DNA of 64,000 nucleotides from the NCBI GenBank assembly GCA_020636545.1, contig JACJXS010000008.1, positions 186,001 through 250,000 on the forward strand, written 5' to 3'. The translations under genes and the position numbers were made by a program. The notes under the pieces are model-generated. The model ran no database searches. It saw only the letters and a program-made list of their open reading frames with translations, and was not told the DNA's origin. Source of the stretch: Chitinophagales bacterium (GTDB lineage Bacteria > Bacteroidota > Bacteroidia > Chitinophagales > JADIYW01). Within the stretch, counting starts at the first letter, position 1. Each line of letters begins with the position of its first letter. Positions 44,281 to 52,319 of this stretch are shown in pieces.

Positions 44281-46539
44281 TCAGCATTTCAAATATGTGC
44301 CAGATTTGATTTTAGTCAAGTTTTTGCCTATTGAAGTTTTCAACATTTCGTCAATGGTACGAGTACCTAAGCTGAATTTTTTACCTGTTTCAACGGCTTC
44401 TTTACGGCTAAATTCTTCCGGCAGGGCATCAAAGAGTTTGCGCTTACCATCGCCGGACAGAAATTCCATCCTGTCGTTTTGCTTTGGCAGATTGTTGAAC
44501 ATTAAAATATTGTGCTGCAGGTAGGTTTGTGTAATCATCAGGGCATTATTAAAATCTGCCTGTGTGCAATACATGACATCTGACATTTCCGCATTTTCTA
44601 CCTTGCGCATTGCTGAGAATATCATGCACAAGCGGAAGGTAATCAGCCCCAAGCGGAATACAATACTTGCTGCATCTTCGCCGGTGAAGATGGTCACGTC
44701 TGATAGTCTGCTTCTGAATGTGCTGTTCAAGCTATCCCATTGGTCGGCACTTAACAGTATTTCTGTGGGGGAATGTTCTAAAAAGTCAATGCTTTGCATT
44801 AAAACATCCGCTAACTTGTCAAAGTGGTCGTTGTAAATGATTCCCTTGTTTTGAGGTGAAGGGTCCTGCCATTCTATTTCGTTTTTATAGGCATAGAACA
44901 TAAAACGACTGAATAGTCCGTCTTCGGCAGATGCTATGAGTTTTGGTGCCTGTGCCGGTGTACCTGTTATTGTAATAGCCAGACGTGGTTCATTTACTTC
45001 TATAAATTCATTGTTGGTTTTACGGGATACGGAGATTTTTTCGTGGTGGAATGCACCTCGCATGATAGACGAGTAATCCCCCCAATCCTGCTTTTTGGTG
45101 CTGCTCATGGTATCTGCTTCGGTTTCGCAGATAATGCCTTGTCCGTCATTGGCTTGCAAATGCTCGATAATCCTTGCCTGACTGCAATTTGCAGGAATAA
45201 AGACTATTTTGAAAGGCGGTTCTTCGGGTTTCTCGGGCAATGGTTCTCCTTTTTTTACCTGATGCTGCTTGTTTTTGTAATCCAGCATTTCCAGTTCATG
45301 CTTCTTTTGTGCGCTTCTGCTTTCCTCGACCACCTTCTGATGGTATTTATCGGCTAAGCGTTTTGCATTTTTCAATACTCCTTTACCACTGGCGGCAGGT
45401 GCAATAATAAAAGTGTACAGGTGCGGATATACCCTTTCCTGTGCATATACTCCCGTAACCTTGGGCAGACAGCCGCTCAGGATGGCGATAGCCCCTGAAA
45501 AAAAAACATCCCGTTTACGGTTGTCTGTAAAGGCTAATGCGCCTTCTCTGAGTATATCGGGAAGGGTGTCGTATACTTCATCGGGAATGACGGGTGTAGT
45601 TTTTAAAAAATCTTCCTCGATTTCATTTTCTCCCTCTTTTTTTTGCAAGTTTGCAGAGTTTGCATGCTTGCCAAATTCTGCAATATGGTGGGTATAGGCA
45701 CTCTTTACAGCTGTTCTAATTTCTCTTTCAGGTAGGTCAAAATGCTCCAGGCAATATTGAAGAGTGTCCAGTTCTGACAACCCAGCGCGATTGCAGTTAG
45801 ATCCCAGCAGATACATGAAATTATTCCTGTTTCCATTTGTGTAGTTTATTTTATTGTTAGTGAATTGGATTTGTTGATTGAAAATAAAAGCGGTGTTTAG
45901 GTTTTCCGGCTCTTGAGTTTGCTTTTGTTCCTGATATTTTGAAACAGATAATTCATTCGGTGCATTTCTGTTTTCGGATTCCAGTTCCTGTACTTCTACC
46001 TTGAATTTTTGGTAATCGAGGTTTTTGTATAGTTCAGGGTGGTAACTCATAAAACACAGGCGTGTGATGTCTTTGCAACTCGGGTCGGCTTTTAAGCCTA
46101 CGGCTTCCTCATAGAATTTTTGAACTTGACGGTAGGCTGTTTCGTGGTGTTCCATACCTGTGTCCACTTCGATGAATACTTTCAGCCCGTTTCCGCTTGG
46201 ACTGACAAAGCATATAAACGTATATGGAATGCCTGAAATTACGTGAAATGCCTGTTCCAGTTGCACGGGAGAGAGTTTGTCAAAGTCGAGGTGGAGGAAT
46301 CCAGTATATCTTTCCAAATATGGCATTTGCCGTTTTTCTTTAAATATACCGGATGGCGTGAAGGCGAGGAGCTGCTTCTTTTTGTCGGATGCTTCCTCGA
46401 ATTTACCTTGCTGTACCAATGAACGGATTTCCTCGATTTCGGTTTTGAAATTACCTTCGGCAATCCATTTTGAAATGATTACTAAGGATTTGTCTTCTAC
46501 GGGTACAGTAAAGTTTTTGAATATGGTGCAGGCTGACAT
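44281..46539 (-). CDS. VirE-N / DUF3987 primase-helicase-like protein
   Basis: 752 residues. The N-terminal 200 residues carry the BT4734/VirE_N domain (YLERYTGFLHLDFDKLSPVQLEQAF, FICFVSPSGNGLKVFIEV). Residues about 330-700 form a DUF3987 domain with a P-loop-like FIIAPAASGKGVLKNAK, and a CETEADTMSS motif. Such proteins are standard in Bacteroidota ICEs and related elements and probably act in element replication. It is 118 bp upstream of AbiEi on the same strand and directly downstream of the excisionase-like gene. Confidence 0.88.
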   Translation of the reverse strand: MSACTIFKNFTVPVEDKSLVIISKWIAEGNFKTEIEEIRSLVQQGKFEEASDKKKQLLAFTPSGIFKEKRQMPYLERYTGFLHLDFDKLSPVQLEQAFHVISGIPYTFICFVSPSGNGLKVFIEVDTGMEHHETAYRQVQKFYEEAVGLKADPSCKDITRLCFMSYHPELYKNLDYQKFKVEVQELESENRNAPNELSVSKYQEQKQTQEPENLNTAFIFNQQIQFTNNKINYTNGNRNNFMYLLGSNCNRAGLSELDTLQYCLEHFDLPEREIRTAVKSAYTHHIAEFGKHANSANLQKKEGENEIEEDFLKTTPVIPDEVYDTLPDILREGALAFTDNRKRDVFFSGAIAILSGCLPKVTGVYAQERVYPHLYTFIIAPAASGKGVLKNAKRLADKYHQKVVEESRSAQKKHELEMLDYKNKQHQVKKGEPLPEKPEEPPFKIVFIPANCSQARIIEHLQANDGQGIICETEADTMSSTKKQDWGDYSSIMRGAFHHEKISVSRKTNNEFIEVNEPRLAITITGTPAQAPKLIASAEDGLFSRFMFYAYKNEIEWQDPSPQNKGIIYNDHFDKLADVLMQSIDFLEHSPTEILLSADQWDSLNSTFRSRLSDVTIFTGEDAASIVFRLGLITFRLCMIFSAMRKVENAEMSDVMYCTQADFNNALMITQTYLQHNILMFNNLPKQNDRMEFLSGDGKRKLFDALPEEFSRKEAVETGKKFSLGTRTIDEMLKTSIGKNLTKIKSGTYLKC

Positions 46540-46540
46540 G

Positions 46541-46870
46541 TTACTTGGTTTTAGATGATGAATTGTTTTTGGCTCTGGTTACCCGTGTGAAGCTGTCTGC
46601 CGCGGTTTCCTGTAGTTCTTCTTTTGTGAGTTGCCGGTTGCGGAGTAGCCAGGCATCCAGTTCATCCCTGCGGAAATAGAGTTTTTTACCCTGCGGGCAA
46701 AAGTGGGGGATGTGCCTTGCACTGGTGAGCTTGTAAAGGTGTGACTGACTTAAATCTAAGTAGGCACATGCTTCGTTGAAGTTGAGGACTGTTTTTTGAA
46801 ACAGGTTTTGCTCGGTTAGCTTTTCTGCTATTTCTGTGAGCTTGTTTAAGATTAATTCTTCGTTTGCCAT
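46541..46870 (-). CDS. Helix-turn-helix excisionase-like protein
   Basis: About 109 residues from the ATG at 46870 (an in-frame ATG at 46915 is less likely). The core is FNEACAYLDLSQSHLYKLTS, then HFCPQGKKLYFRRDELDAWLL, the winged HTH of the MerR/excisionase superfamily used by element directionality factors. It stops 2 bp before the VirE/DUF3987 start, so the two are probably co-transcribed. It may direct excision with the integrase. Confidence 0.85.
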   Translation of the reverse strand: MANEELILNKLTEIAEKLTEQNLFQKTVLNFNEACAYLDLSQSHLYKLTSARHIPHFCPQGKKLYFRRDELDAWLLRNRQLTKEELQETAADSFTRVTRAKNNSSSKTK

Positions 46871-46975
46871 GATAATGCATTTTAGTGATTGATGGGACAA
46901 ACTTCTAAAATGCAAGCAGGGTAAGGGTTAAGGGGTTAATCCCTTACTCATATTACTGAATAATCTTACTGTTTT

Positions 46976-48040
46976 TTATTGCAGTTGTTTGAATATTTTA
47001 TCAATGGTTGACTTTTCTTTAGGGGCAATTTTACTTTTTGAATTACTTGCAGATAGATTATTTGCAGTAATCAAGGTGTCCTTCTTTGAGTAAAACAGCT
47101 TTGATTTTTCTATGTTGGCTAAACTCAAATCAGTGAAGTATGGCTGGAACTTATCTATTGCATATCTGAAATGCTTTGTTTCACATCCTATTTGAATCTT
47201 TACACTGCCGGGCAATATGTTTTTCGCTGTTAAAATCCTTATGAAATCGTCTGTATCTGTTACATCTTCATTTAAAAGTTCTATTTGGAAGCATAATTGA
47301 TTTACTACAGTTTTCAGTTTGTCCATATCATCCTTGAAACCAAAACTAAGTTTCTCCTGAGTTGAATCTACTGCCTTTTCTGATTTATCAGTTTCAACAG
47401 GTAGTTCTGCTTTTTCTAATTTCACCATGCCTGACAAAGGCTCTTCTAAGTCTAAGAGGTAGAAGTCTTCCAGTGTTGTAGTTTCTTCAAGACTGTCTTT
47501 AAATTGCTCCTGGATGCTGAAATAAAGCTGTATGAGGGAATGTTTCAGACAATAGATAGCGTAGTTTGATGTTTCAACTTGTGCTGCTGTGCCAGAGAAG
47601 CCCATCATATCCAATTCAATTGAAGCCTGTTTTGCTAATACTTTAGCATATTTTAATGCTTTTCCTGTATGAAAAATAAGGTCTATTTGACTGGTATAGA
47701 TTTTTGAAAATCCTAATACTCGATTGTAAATCCGTTGTGCTTCTAACGTAATAACTAAAAAATAAAAATTAGTAACGGCATTATTATACATTGGTAAACC
47801 GGTACTGAAGTAAAGAGGTTTGAGTGTTTTTTCTGATGGTAATTCCGTTTCCAATACTTTTTGTAATGTAGGGTAATCCGCTAATAAGTTGTAAAGTTGC
47901 AGATGTTGTTCTATGCAGGTGGAGGGATTAACTTTCTTAGCTGCTTTTACCAATTCGGTAAATCTCTTGTTGTTTGAGGTATCCAACTTCCAGGGCTTCA
48001 GTACGCCGTGCATTATACTGTCTAATATTCTTAATTCCAT
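46976..48040 (-). CDS. Element protein of unknown function next to the integrase
   Basis: 354 residues, mostly helical, starting MELRILDSIMHGVLKPWKLD. The central part (about 90-185) has FYFLVITLEAQRIYNRVLGF and HTGKALKYAKVLAKQ; the C-terminal part has FIRILTAKNILPGSVKIQIGCETKHFRYAIDKF. It overlaps the integrase stop by one base, so the genes are translationally coupled. I considered the RteC family but see no specific match. Probably an element regulatory or accessory protein. Confidence 0.6.
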   Translation of the reverse strand: MELRILDSIMHGVLKPWKLDTSNNKRFTELVKAAKKVNPSTCIEQHLQLYNLLADYPTLQKVLETELPSEKTLKPLYFSTGLPMYNNAVTNFYFLVITLEAQRIYNRVLGFSKIYTSQIDLIFHTGKALKYAKVLAKQASIELDMMGFSGTAAQVETSNYAIYCLKHSLIQLYFSIQEQFKDSLEETTTLEDFYLLDLEEPLSGMVKLEKAELPVETDKSEKAVDSTQEKLSFGFKDDMDKLKTVVNQLCFQIELLNEDVTDTDDFIRILTAKNILPGSVKIQIGCETKHFRYAIDKFQPYFTDLSLANIEKSKLFYSKKDTLITANNLSASNSKSKIAPKEKSTIDKIFKQLQ

Positions 48041-49266
48041 TATGCTTTCAGGTCTGTTAGTAAATTTGCGTATTCTAATTTAACATCATCGGTAAAGCTG
48101 TCTAAGTAATTTTCTGTGGTTACTAATGAACTGTGCCCTAAACTTTCTTTGATAAACTCTGATGAAATTCCTTTTCTCTTTAAGATTGTACTAAATGAAT
48201 GACGGGCAACATACGTGCCTAATTTCTGGTCTATCTTTAATTCGGATCTGATATTTTCCATTCTCGTATTTACCCATCTTATTAGTCTCTTGGAGCGGTG
48301 CTTCTTTGTCACAGGACTTAGGTTGGGTTCTAAGAATGGAAACAGATATGGATTTTCAGGATTTGTATTTTTGTATTTTTCTATTATCTCTATTGCTCTC
48401 TGATTTAAGCCGACTTTGATAGGACGTAAGTCCTTCTTTTTTGTTCGTTTGGTTTTCTGCCTTACGAATTGCAGCAGGTTACCTTTTATATCTTCAGGTT
48501 TCAATTCCATAATATCAGCGAAATTCATACCGTTACACAAATAGGAAAGAATCCAGAGGTCTAATGCTTTCTCTTCGTCTTTCTTTTCAGGTTTGTGATT
48601 CAGTAATTTTGCAATATCACTTTCATTAAGTGCCTTTTTTACATTCCTGCCGGATGGAATCTCGTATTTTCTGAATGGGTACATATCAGCAGGTAGTACG
48701 CCAGCAGTGATAGCCTGGTTTAAGATTGTCCTAATTTGACGCATGTATATGCTGATTGTACTGACGGATTTCTTGCTGCTTGTTAAATGACTTTCGTAGC
48801 TTTTTAAAAGAGCAGGTGTTATGTCCTGTAAATTTAAGCCTTTTTTAAATTCATCAATAGAGTTCTTTGTTGTTCTATATAAATGTGCAGTGCCTATCTG
48901 TCCATTTTCTTTGAGTTCTTTTATGTAGTTTTCAAACCAACTTTTCAGGTTCTTAGTCTGGCTTTTTGATGCCTTATTAAAGAATCTTTCTTCAAATGCT
49001 ACAAATGAGAATGGGTTTAGCTCCTTGATTATATTTGATGCTTTCTCTTCTATTCCGTTTAGTTTCAGTTTAATTTCCTTTAAATCTTCATTTTTGAGGT
49101 GAGAGCTATTGAGTTTTTCCCATTCTTCTTTTGTCACATTGTGACCTGTACCATATCTTTTTTTGTCCGGTTTGGAATAAATGTTTAACTTTATCAGGCA
49201 TTTTCCATCAGCATTTGGGCGTGATGCATCTAAAAAGAATGAGATGCTAACCTTATTTTCTACCAT
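48040..49266 (-). CDS. Tyrosine recombinase (integrase) of element 1
   Basis: 408 residues. An N-terminal arm-binding domain (about 1-95), a SAM-like core-binding domain (about 100-200) and a catalytic domain. The C-terminal catalytic residues are visible in YVARHSFSTILKRKG (R-H) and LGHSSLVTTENYLDS (H-x(n)-Y). The usual first catalytic Arg segment, GlR, is replaced by SYLCNGMNFADIMELK, where Asn stands in the place of Arg. Loss of this Arg is known in Bacteroidota IntDOT-like integrases (IntDOT has Ser there). The gene starts 149 bp from the middle att repeat, as expected for a tRNA-targeting integrase. Confidence 0.93.
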   Translation of the reverse strand: MVENKVSISFFLDASRPNADGKCLIKLNIYSKPDKKRYGTGHNVTKEEWEKLNSSHLKNEDLKEIKLKLNGIEEKASNIIKELNPFSFVAFEERFFNKASKSQTKNLKSWFENYIKELKENGQIGTAHLYRTTKNSIDEFKKGLNLQDITPALLKSYESHLTSSKKSVSTISIYMRQIRTILNQAITAGVLPADMYPFRKYEIPSGRNVKKALNESDIAKLLNHKPEKKDEEKALDLWILSYLCNGMNFADIMELKPEDIKGNLLQFVRQKTKRTKKKDLRPIKVGLNQRAIEIIEKYKNTNPENPYLFPFLEPNLSPVTKKHRSKRLIRWVNTRMENIRSELKIDQKLGTYVARHSFSTILKRKGISSEFIKESLGHSSLVTTENYLDSFTDDVKLEYANLLTDLKA

Positions 49267-49280
49267 AGTTTTAGTTTGAA

Positions 49281-49303
49281 ATGTGACCTTGAATGTGACC
49301 TAA
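49281..49303 (+). repeat. Tandem ATGTGACCT repeat, right end (candidate integrase arm site)
   Basis: Two ATGTGACCT copies, spaced 12 bp apart, just upstream of the integrase start, match the left-end array (11929-11951) in sequence and orientation. Element 2 keeps only a degenerate TATCACCTTAAA at its left end. Confidence 0.5.
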
Positions 49304-49414
49304 AGTTACTAAATAAGGGTGAAAAAAGGAAATAAAAGGAAAGATATTTTGAAAATAAGTGTTGTAAATCAATAGATTAACAAACAAAGGAAACTAAAAA
49401 TAGGGTATGGGTAA

Positions 49415-49460
49415 TGCCTTCTAAGCAGTTGGTCGCACGTTCGAATCGTGCCGCGATCAC
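49415..49460 (+). repeat. Middle att repeat (element 1 right end / element 2 left end), copy 2 of 3
   Basis: 46 bp identical to the tRNA-Arg 3' end at 11837-11882, without the 5' half of the tRNA, so it is not a gene. It separates the integrase-bearing element 1 from element 2. Confidence 0.93.
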
Positions 49461-49470
49461 TTAGTTATCA

Positions 49471-49508
49471 AGGGTTTTAGTGAAATGCTGAAACCCTAAT
49501 TTTTTTAA
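49471..49508 (+). terminator. Replacement terminator at the left end of element 2
   Basis: AGGGTTT pairs with AAACCCT around TAGTGAAATGCTG, followed by a T-run. The loop GAAATGCTG nearly equals GGAATGCTG in element 1's equivalent, so the two elements share this module. Confidence 0.75.
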
Positions 49509-49579
49509 TATCACCTTAAATAAATAAGTGAAACTCCATCACTGTCTTGTCCAGAAATAGGTTTACACATTAATAACTA

Positions 49580-49710
49580 AAAAAAAGCAATGTGTTATGA
49601 GCGTTAGCATACAGCACACAAAAAGTATGACTGAAGAAAGTACTCTGAACCATAGCATGTTTTGGTGCTGTAGTTTGGTAAAGTACTAAGCCTACAATTG
49701 AAGGATATCT
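49580..49710. repeat. Diverged repeat shared with element 1, copy 2
   Basis: It starts AAAAAAGCAATGTG, contains CACAAAAAGTATGACTG and TAAGCCTACA, and matches 15575-15695 in order and spacing, with indels. No ORF covers it. Confidence 0.55.
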
Positions 49711-49763
49711 TATTTCAATCGAAAAATATTATCTTGCAATATCTTTATCTCTATCTTTAATAA

Positions 49764-51377
49764 ATGTTTCAAATGAAATTCTCTGTCAAAATAATATCTA
49801 TATCTTCACTTTTAGTAATATCTATTATGTGCAGTATTGAATTAAAGGCACAGAGCATTTATGAACAATACCAAACAATTGCTACCTCTTTTGGTAGCGA
49901 TAAGAAAATACCTAAACTAAGTATTGTAAATAATGATAAGATTGTAGCACAATTTATTAATGGAGTTGAACCGAAAATACAAATCAGCAAGAAAGCAATT
50001 GCTGTATGTCAAAGTATGAAAAAAGATTCCTCTAATGCTTTGGCTATTATTTTATCACATGAATTGGCACACTATTATCTTAACCATGCGGATTGTTTTA
50101 AATATTTTGCAGGAAATTCTATTGCACTAAATAATAGTTCAGTACTTAATGAGGCAGAAGCAGATAGGACTGGTTTAGTACAAACCTTAAAAGCAGGTTA
50201 TAGTTCTACAAAAATATACCAGACATTATTGGATAATGTCTATACAAAATTCAACTTAAATGAGAACTTGAGGGGGTATTTATCTCTAGAAAAAAGAAAA
50301 GAGCAAGCTACACAAATAGCACAAGAGGCAGAAGATCACTATCGAATATTTATTGCTGCTAATTTCCTAACAACTACAAAGAATTATGTTCCAGCTTTTA
50401 TAATGTACGATTTTATTACTTCAAAATATGCTTTTAAAGAAAACTATAACAATGCTGGAGTTGCTAGATTAAATACTGCTATTGAGTTATTGTTGACAAA
50501 TAATCCAGAAAAAATGCCTTTTTTGTTACCCATCGAACTTGATGCCCTTTCTCGTTTAAGTTTTTCTGTGGAAAGGAGCGATGCTACTACTGATAATAGT
50601 GAAAGATGCAAACAATTATTATTGGAAGCTAATGACAAATTTTCGAAAGCTATTTTACTAGATAAAAAATATGCATTGGCATATCTGAATATGGCATGTG
50701 CGAATATTTTATTAGGCAATCCTGATGCTGCATTAGGAAATATAAAAGACTTGGAAATAAATGGTGTTAAAAATAAGGATTCTTATACTGTAAAAGCAAT
50801 TGCCTATTATAGCAAAGGCGATAAAAAAAATGCAATGAGTAATTTTGAGCTAGCAAAAAAATACAATGCTACTAATGCTGATTATAACTTAAAACTAATG
50901 AAATCTAAAGATAGTTTCTGGAATTTTTTACCTGATTTTAGCGGATTTATAGATAAGTATTTTAGCAATAAGAAACCAGTACTTACTTTGGTTAATCTAC
51001 AAAATGAAACTAAGCAGTTTGGAATGCAGGACTTAAAATTGCCAGTTTATGCTCGTTCCATTCAAATATCTACCAAACCAAACATTGAAGTTTCTTATAC
51101 AGAGAATAAAAGCTATGATGCTATCAAGATAAGCACACCAACCACTGATTATTATTTATTAAAAACGACTCCATATTCTACTTTTAATACAGCAAAAGGT
51201 ATAAAGAATGGTAATGCAACATCAATGCTAACAAAGACTTATCAACAACCCAAGCTAATTACTGCCGCAGGAAACTTTAACTATCTACAATACGACCATA
51301 TCATCTTTACAGAAAATTATAAATCAATCATCTGTGAATGGATGCTATATAAAGGAATTAAAAAAACCGCCAACTAA
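49764..51377 (+). CDS. Exported M48-type zinc metalloprotease with a TPR-like C-terminus
   Basis: 537 residues (an alternative start at 49773 gives a typical signal peptide MKFSVKIISISSLLV). The peptidase domain (about 30-160) has the zinc motif HELAHYYLNH and the downstream third-ligand region NEAEADRTGL. Residues about 190-390 form TPR-like helices (AYLNMACANILLGNPDAALGNI, AKAIAYYSKGDKKNAMSNFELA). The C-terminal domain (from about 400) is beta-rich and unrecognised. It is probably periplasmic and may degrade or process envelope proteins. It is the first rightward gene of element 2; no ECF motif precedes it. Confidence 0.82.
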   Translation: MFQMKFSVKIISISSLLVISIMCSIELKAQSIYEQYQTIATSFGSDKKIPKLSIVNNDKIVAQFINGVEPKIQISKKAIAVCQSMKKDSSNALAIILSHELAHYYLNHADCFKYFAGNSIALNNSSVLNEAEADRTGLVQTLKAGYSSTKIYQTLLDNVYTKFNLNENLRGYLSLEKRKEQATQIAQEAEDHYRIFIAANFLTTTKNYVPAFIMYDFITSKYAFKENYNNAGVARLNTAIELLLTNNPEKMPFLLPIELDALSRLSFSVERSDATTDNSERCKQLLLEANDKFSKAILLDKKYALAYLNMACANILLGNPDAALGNIKDLEINGVKNKDSYTVKAIAYYSKGDKKNAMSNFELAKKYNATNADYNLKLMKSKDSFWNFLPDFSGFIDKYFSNKKPVLTLVNLQNETKQFGMQDLKLPVYARSIQISTKPNIEVSYTENKSYDAIKISTPTTDYYLLKTTPYSTFNTAKGIKNGNATSMLTKTYQQPKLITAAGNFNYLQYDHIIFTENYKSIICEWMLYKGIKKTAN

Positions 51378-51387
51378 GTGGCGGTTA
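51364..51387 (-). terminator. Minus-strand terminator of the small exported gene (stem overlaps the M48 stop)
   Basis: AACCGCCA and TGGCGGTT pair with a 6-bp loop. On the minus strand the stem is followed by a run of seven Ts, so it ends the 51409-51705 transcript; it may also act on the rightward gene. Confidence 0.7.
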
Positions 51388-51408
51388 CTCATAACTAAAA
51401 CAAAATGC

Positions 51409-51705
51409 TTACCATTGTTTTATGGTTCCTATCTTACCTGTATATGGATTGACATTTGGAAAAGTACTCCAGTTATTTGATTTGGTGTTGTCAGGAGCAG
51501 TACGATAATGACTATCTACAAATGTGCCATTTGATTTAATATAAGAGTTAACTTTTACAGGTTCAGAATAGTAAGAGTTTGAAGTGGAAGGCGGTGAATA
51601 GCTATACGAATTATAACCATACGATTTACCTAAGATGTTGTTTTGTGCAAGTGAAGTTAAAATAGTTGCACTGATGATTGCTGCGAATAAGATTAATTTT
51701 TTCAT
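51409..51705 (-). CDS. Small exported tyrosine/serine-rich protein
   Basis: 98 residues. A signal peptide (MKKLILFAAIISATILTSLAQ) precedes a low-complexity part (SYGYNSYSYSPPSTSNSYY) and then YIKSNGTFVDSHYRTAPDN and a W-ending tail. The YIKSNGTFVDSHYR type segment is a recurring element in secreted Bacteroidota proteins. It is driven by the ECF-type motif at 51739-51768 and ended by the hairpin at 51364-51387. Function unknown. Confidence 0.7.
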   Translation of the reverse strand: MKKLILFAAIISATILTSLAQNNILGKSYGYNSYSYSPPSTSNSYYSEPVKVNSYIKSNGTFVDSHYRTAPDNTKSNNWSTFPNVNPYTGKIGTIKQW

Positions 51706-51738
51706 GATACTAAATTTAATTTGTTATTGAATTTTATT

Positions 51739-51768
51739 ATTAATACCGGATTATTTAAAAAGGTAACC
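51739..51768 (-). promoter_or_regulatory. Candidate ECF-sigma promoter, copy 1
   Basis: On the minus strand, GGTTACCTTTTT starts at 51768 and GGTATTAAT at 51747, 21 nt apart. About 35 nt downstream is the start of the 98-residue exported protein. Four further copies have exactly the same spacing. Confidence 0.75.
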
Positions 51769-51785
51769 CGAAGTGAAGATTTATT

Positions 51786-52238
51786 TTAATTTGCCATTTC
51801 TAAAGTTGCTAAAACTGGTTGTACATTGCCAAATATGACAGACATGATTTTCTCGTAATGATCATCTACAACACTTAGAGCTATTCTTAACGTACGAACA
51901 AAAACCTCCTCTTCTAGATAATTTTCTGTTGTCATAAAGGATTGCTGAAAATACATTTCACCATCTTCCATGTCCACGACAAATGCACCAAAAATGAACT
52001 GATGATTAAATCGGTTAAACAGTTCTGCTATAGCAATCTTTTTAGATGCTGGTACATTATTGGGCAGAACGCAACGAATGGAACAATATCCTTTTGGTTC
52101 ATTGCAAATAATTAATAATCTGTAACTACCACTATCCAATTGAAATTTTACTTCTATAAAAGAAAATTTTTCGTAGGTAGTGAATTTCAAAGATTCATTT
52201 GTAAGAATCTGTTCGGCCTGTTGGAGTAAACTTTTCAT
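51786..52238 (-). CDS. YbjN-like protein, paralogue 1
   Basis: 150 residues, no signal peptide. It has MKSLLQQAEQILTNESLKF, a beta-strand core (YRLLIICNEPKGYCSIRCVL, HQFIFGAFVVDMEDGEMYFQ) and a helical C-terminus ending LATLEMAN. This is the YbjN / type III secretion chaperone-like fold. Its tandem neighbour (52320-52772) is about 70-75% identical by eye. It is preceded by an ECF-type promoter at 52273-52302. YbjN family members are linked to stress and motility in other phyla; the role here is unknown. Confidence 0.75.
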   Translation of the reverse strand: MKSLLQQAEQILTNESLKFTTYEKFSFIEVKFQLDSGSYRLLIICNEPKGYCSIRCVLPNNVPASKKIAIAELFNRFNHQFIFGAFVVDMEDGEMYFQQSFMTTENYLEEEVFVRTLRIALSVVDDHYEKIMSVIFGNVQPVLATLEMAN

Positions 52239-52272
52239 ATTGCTTTGTTTTAATTGTGATTAATATTTGTAT

Positions 52273-52302
52273 ATTAATACCGGATTATTTAAAAAGGTAA
52301 CC
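52273..52302 (-). promoter_or_regulatory. Candidate ECF-sigma promoter, copy 2
   Basis: GGTTACCTTTTT starts at 52302 and GGTATTAAT at 52281 on the minus strand, 21 nt apart. The sequence around it (ACTTCGGGTTACC... TAATCCGGTATT) equals copy 1 over more than 30 bp, so promoter and gene were duplicated together. It precedes YbjN paralogue 1. Confidence 0.78.
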
Positions 52303-52319
52303 CGAAGTGAAGATTTTTT

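Larger units (their letters stand above)
11837..49460. mobile_element. Element 1: 37.6-kb integrated metal-resistance island at tRNA-Arg
   Basis: It is bounded by 46-bp perfect direct repeats of the tRNA-Arg end. It carries a tyrosine integrase and an excisionase-like HTH gene at its right end and a metal-resistance block of over 20 genes in one direction. Base composition differs from the chromosome: about 12.9-15.3 kb looks clearly richer in G+C than the flanking housekeeping genes. No relaxase, coupling protein or type IV secretion gene is visible, so it appears to be a non-conjugative integrative element. It may be mobilisable by helper functions or by an oriT hidden in the non-coding left region. 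Confidence 0.9.

Noticed and set aside
46976..48040. RteC family assignment for the gene next to the integrase
   Set aside because: Position fits, but I see no diagnostic RteC sequence pattern; left as unknown.
49415..49460. Partial tRNA-Arg sequences at the middle and right att copies as tRNA genes
   Set aside because: Both lack the 5' half and anticodon arm completion; they are att repeats.
49541..49575. CTGTCTTGTCCAGAAATAGG-like stretch resembling an IS terminus
   Set aside because: There is no paired inverted terminus or transposase nearby; similarity is from memory and weak.
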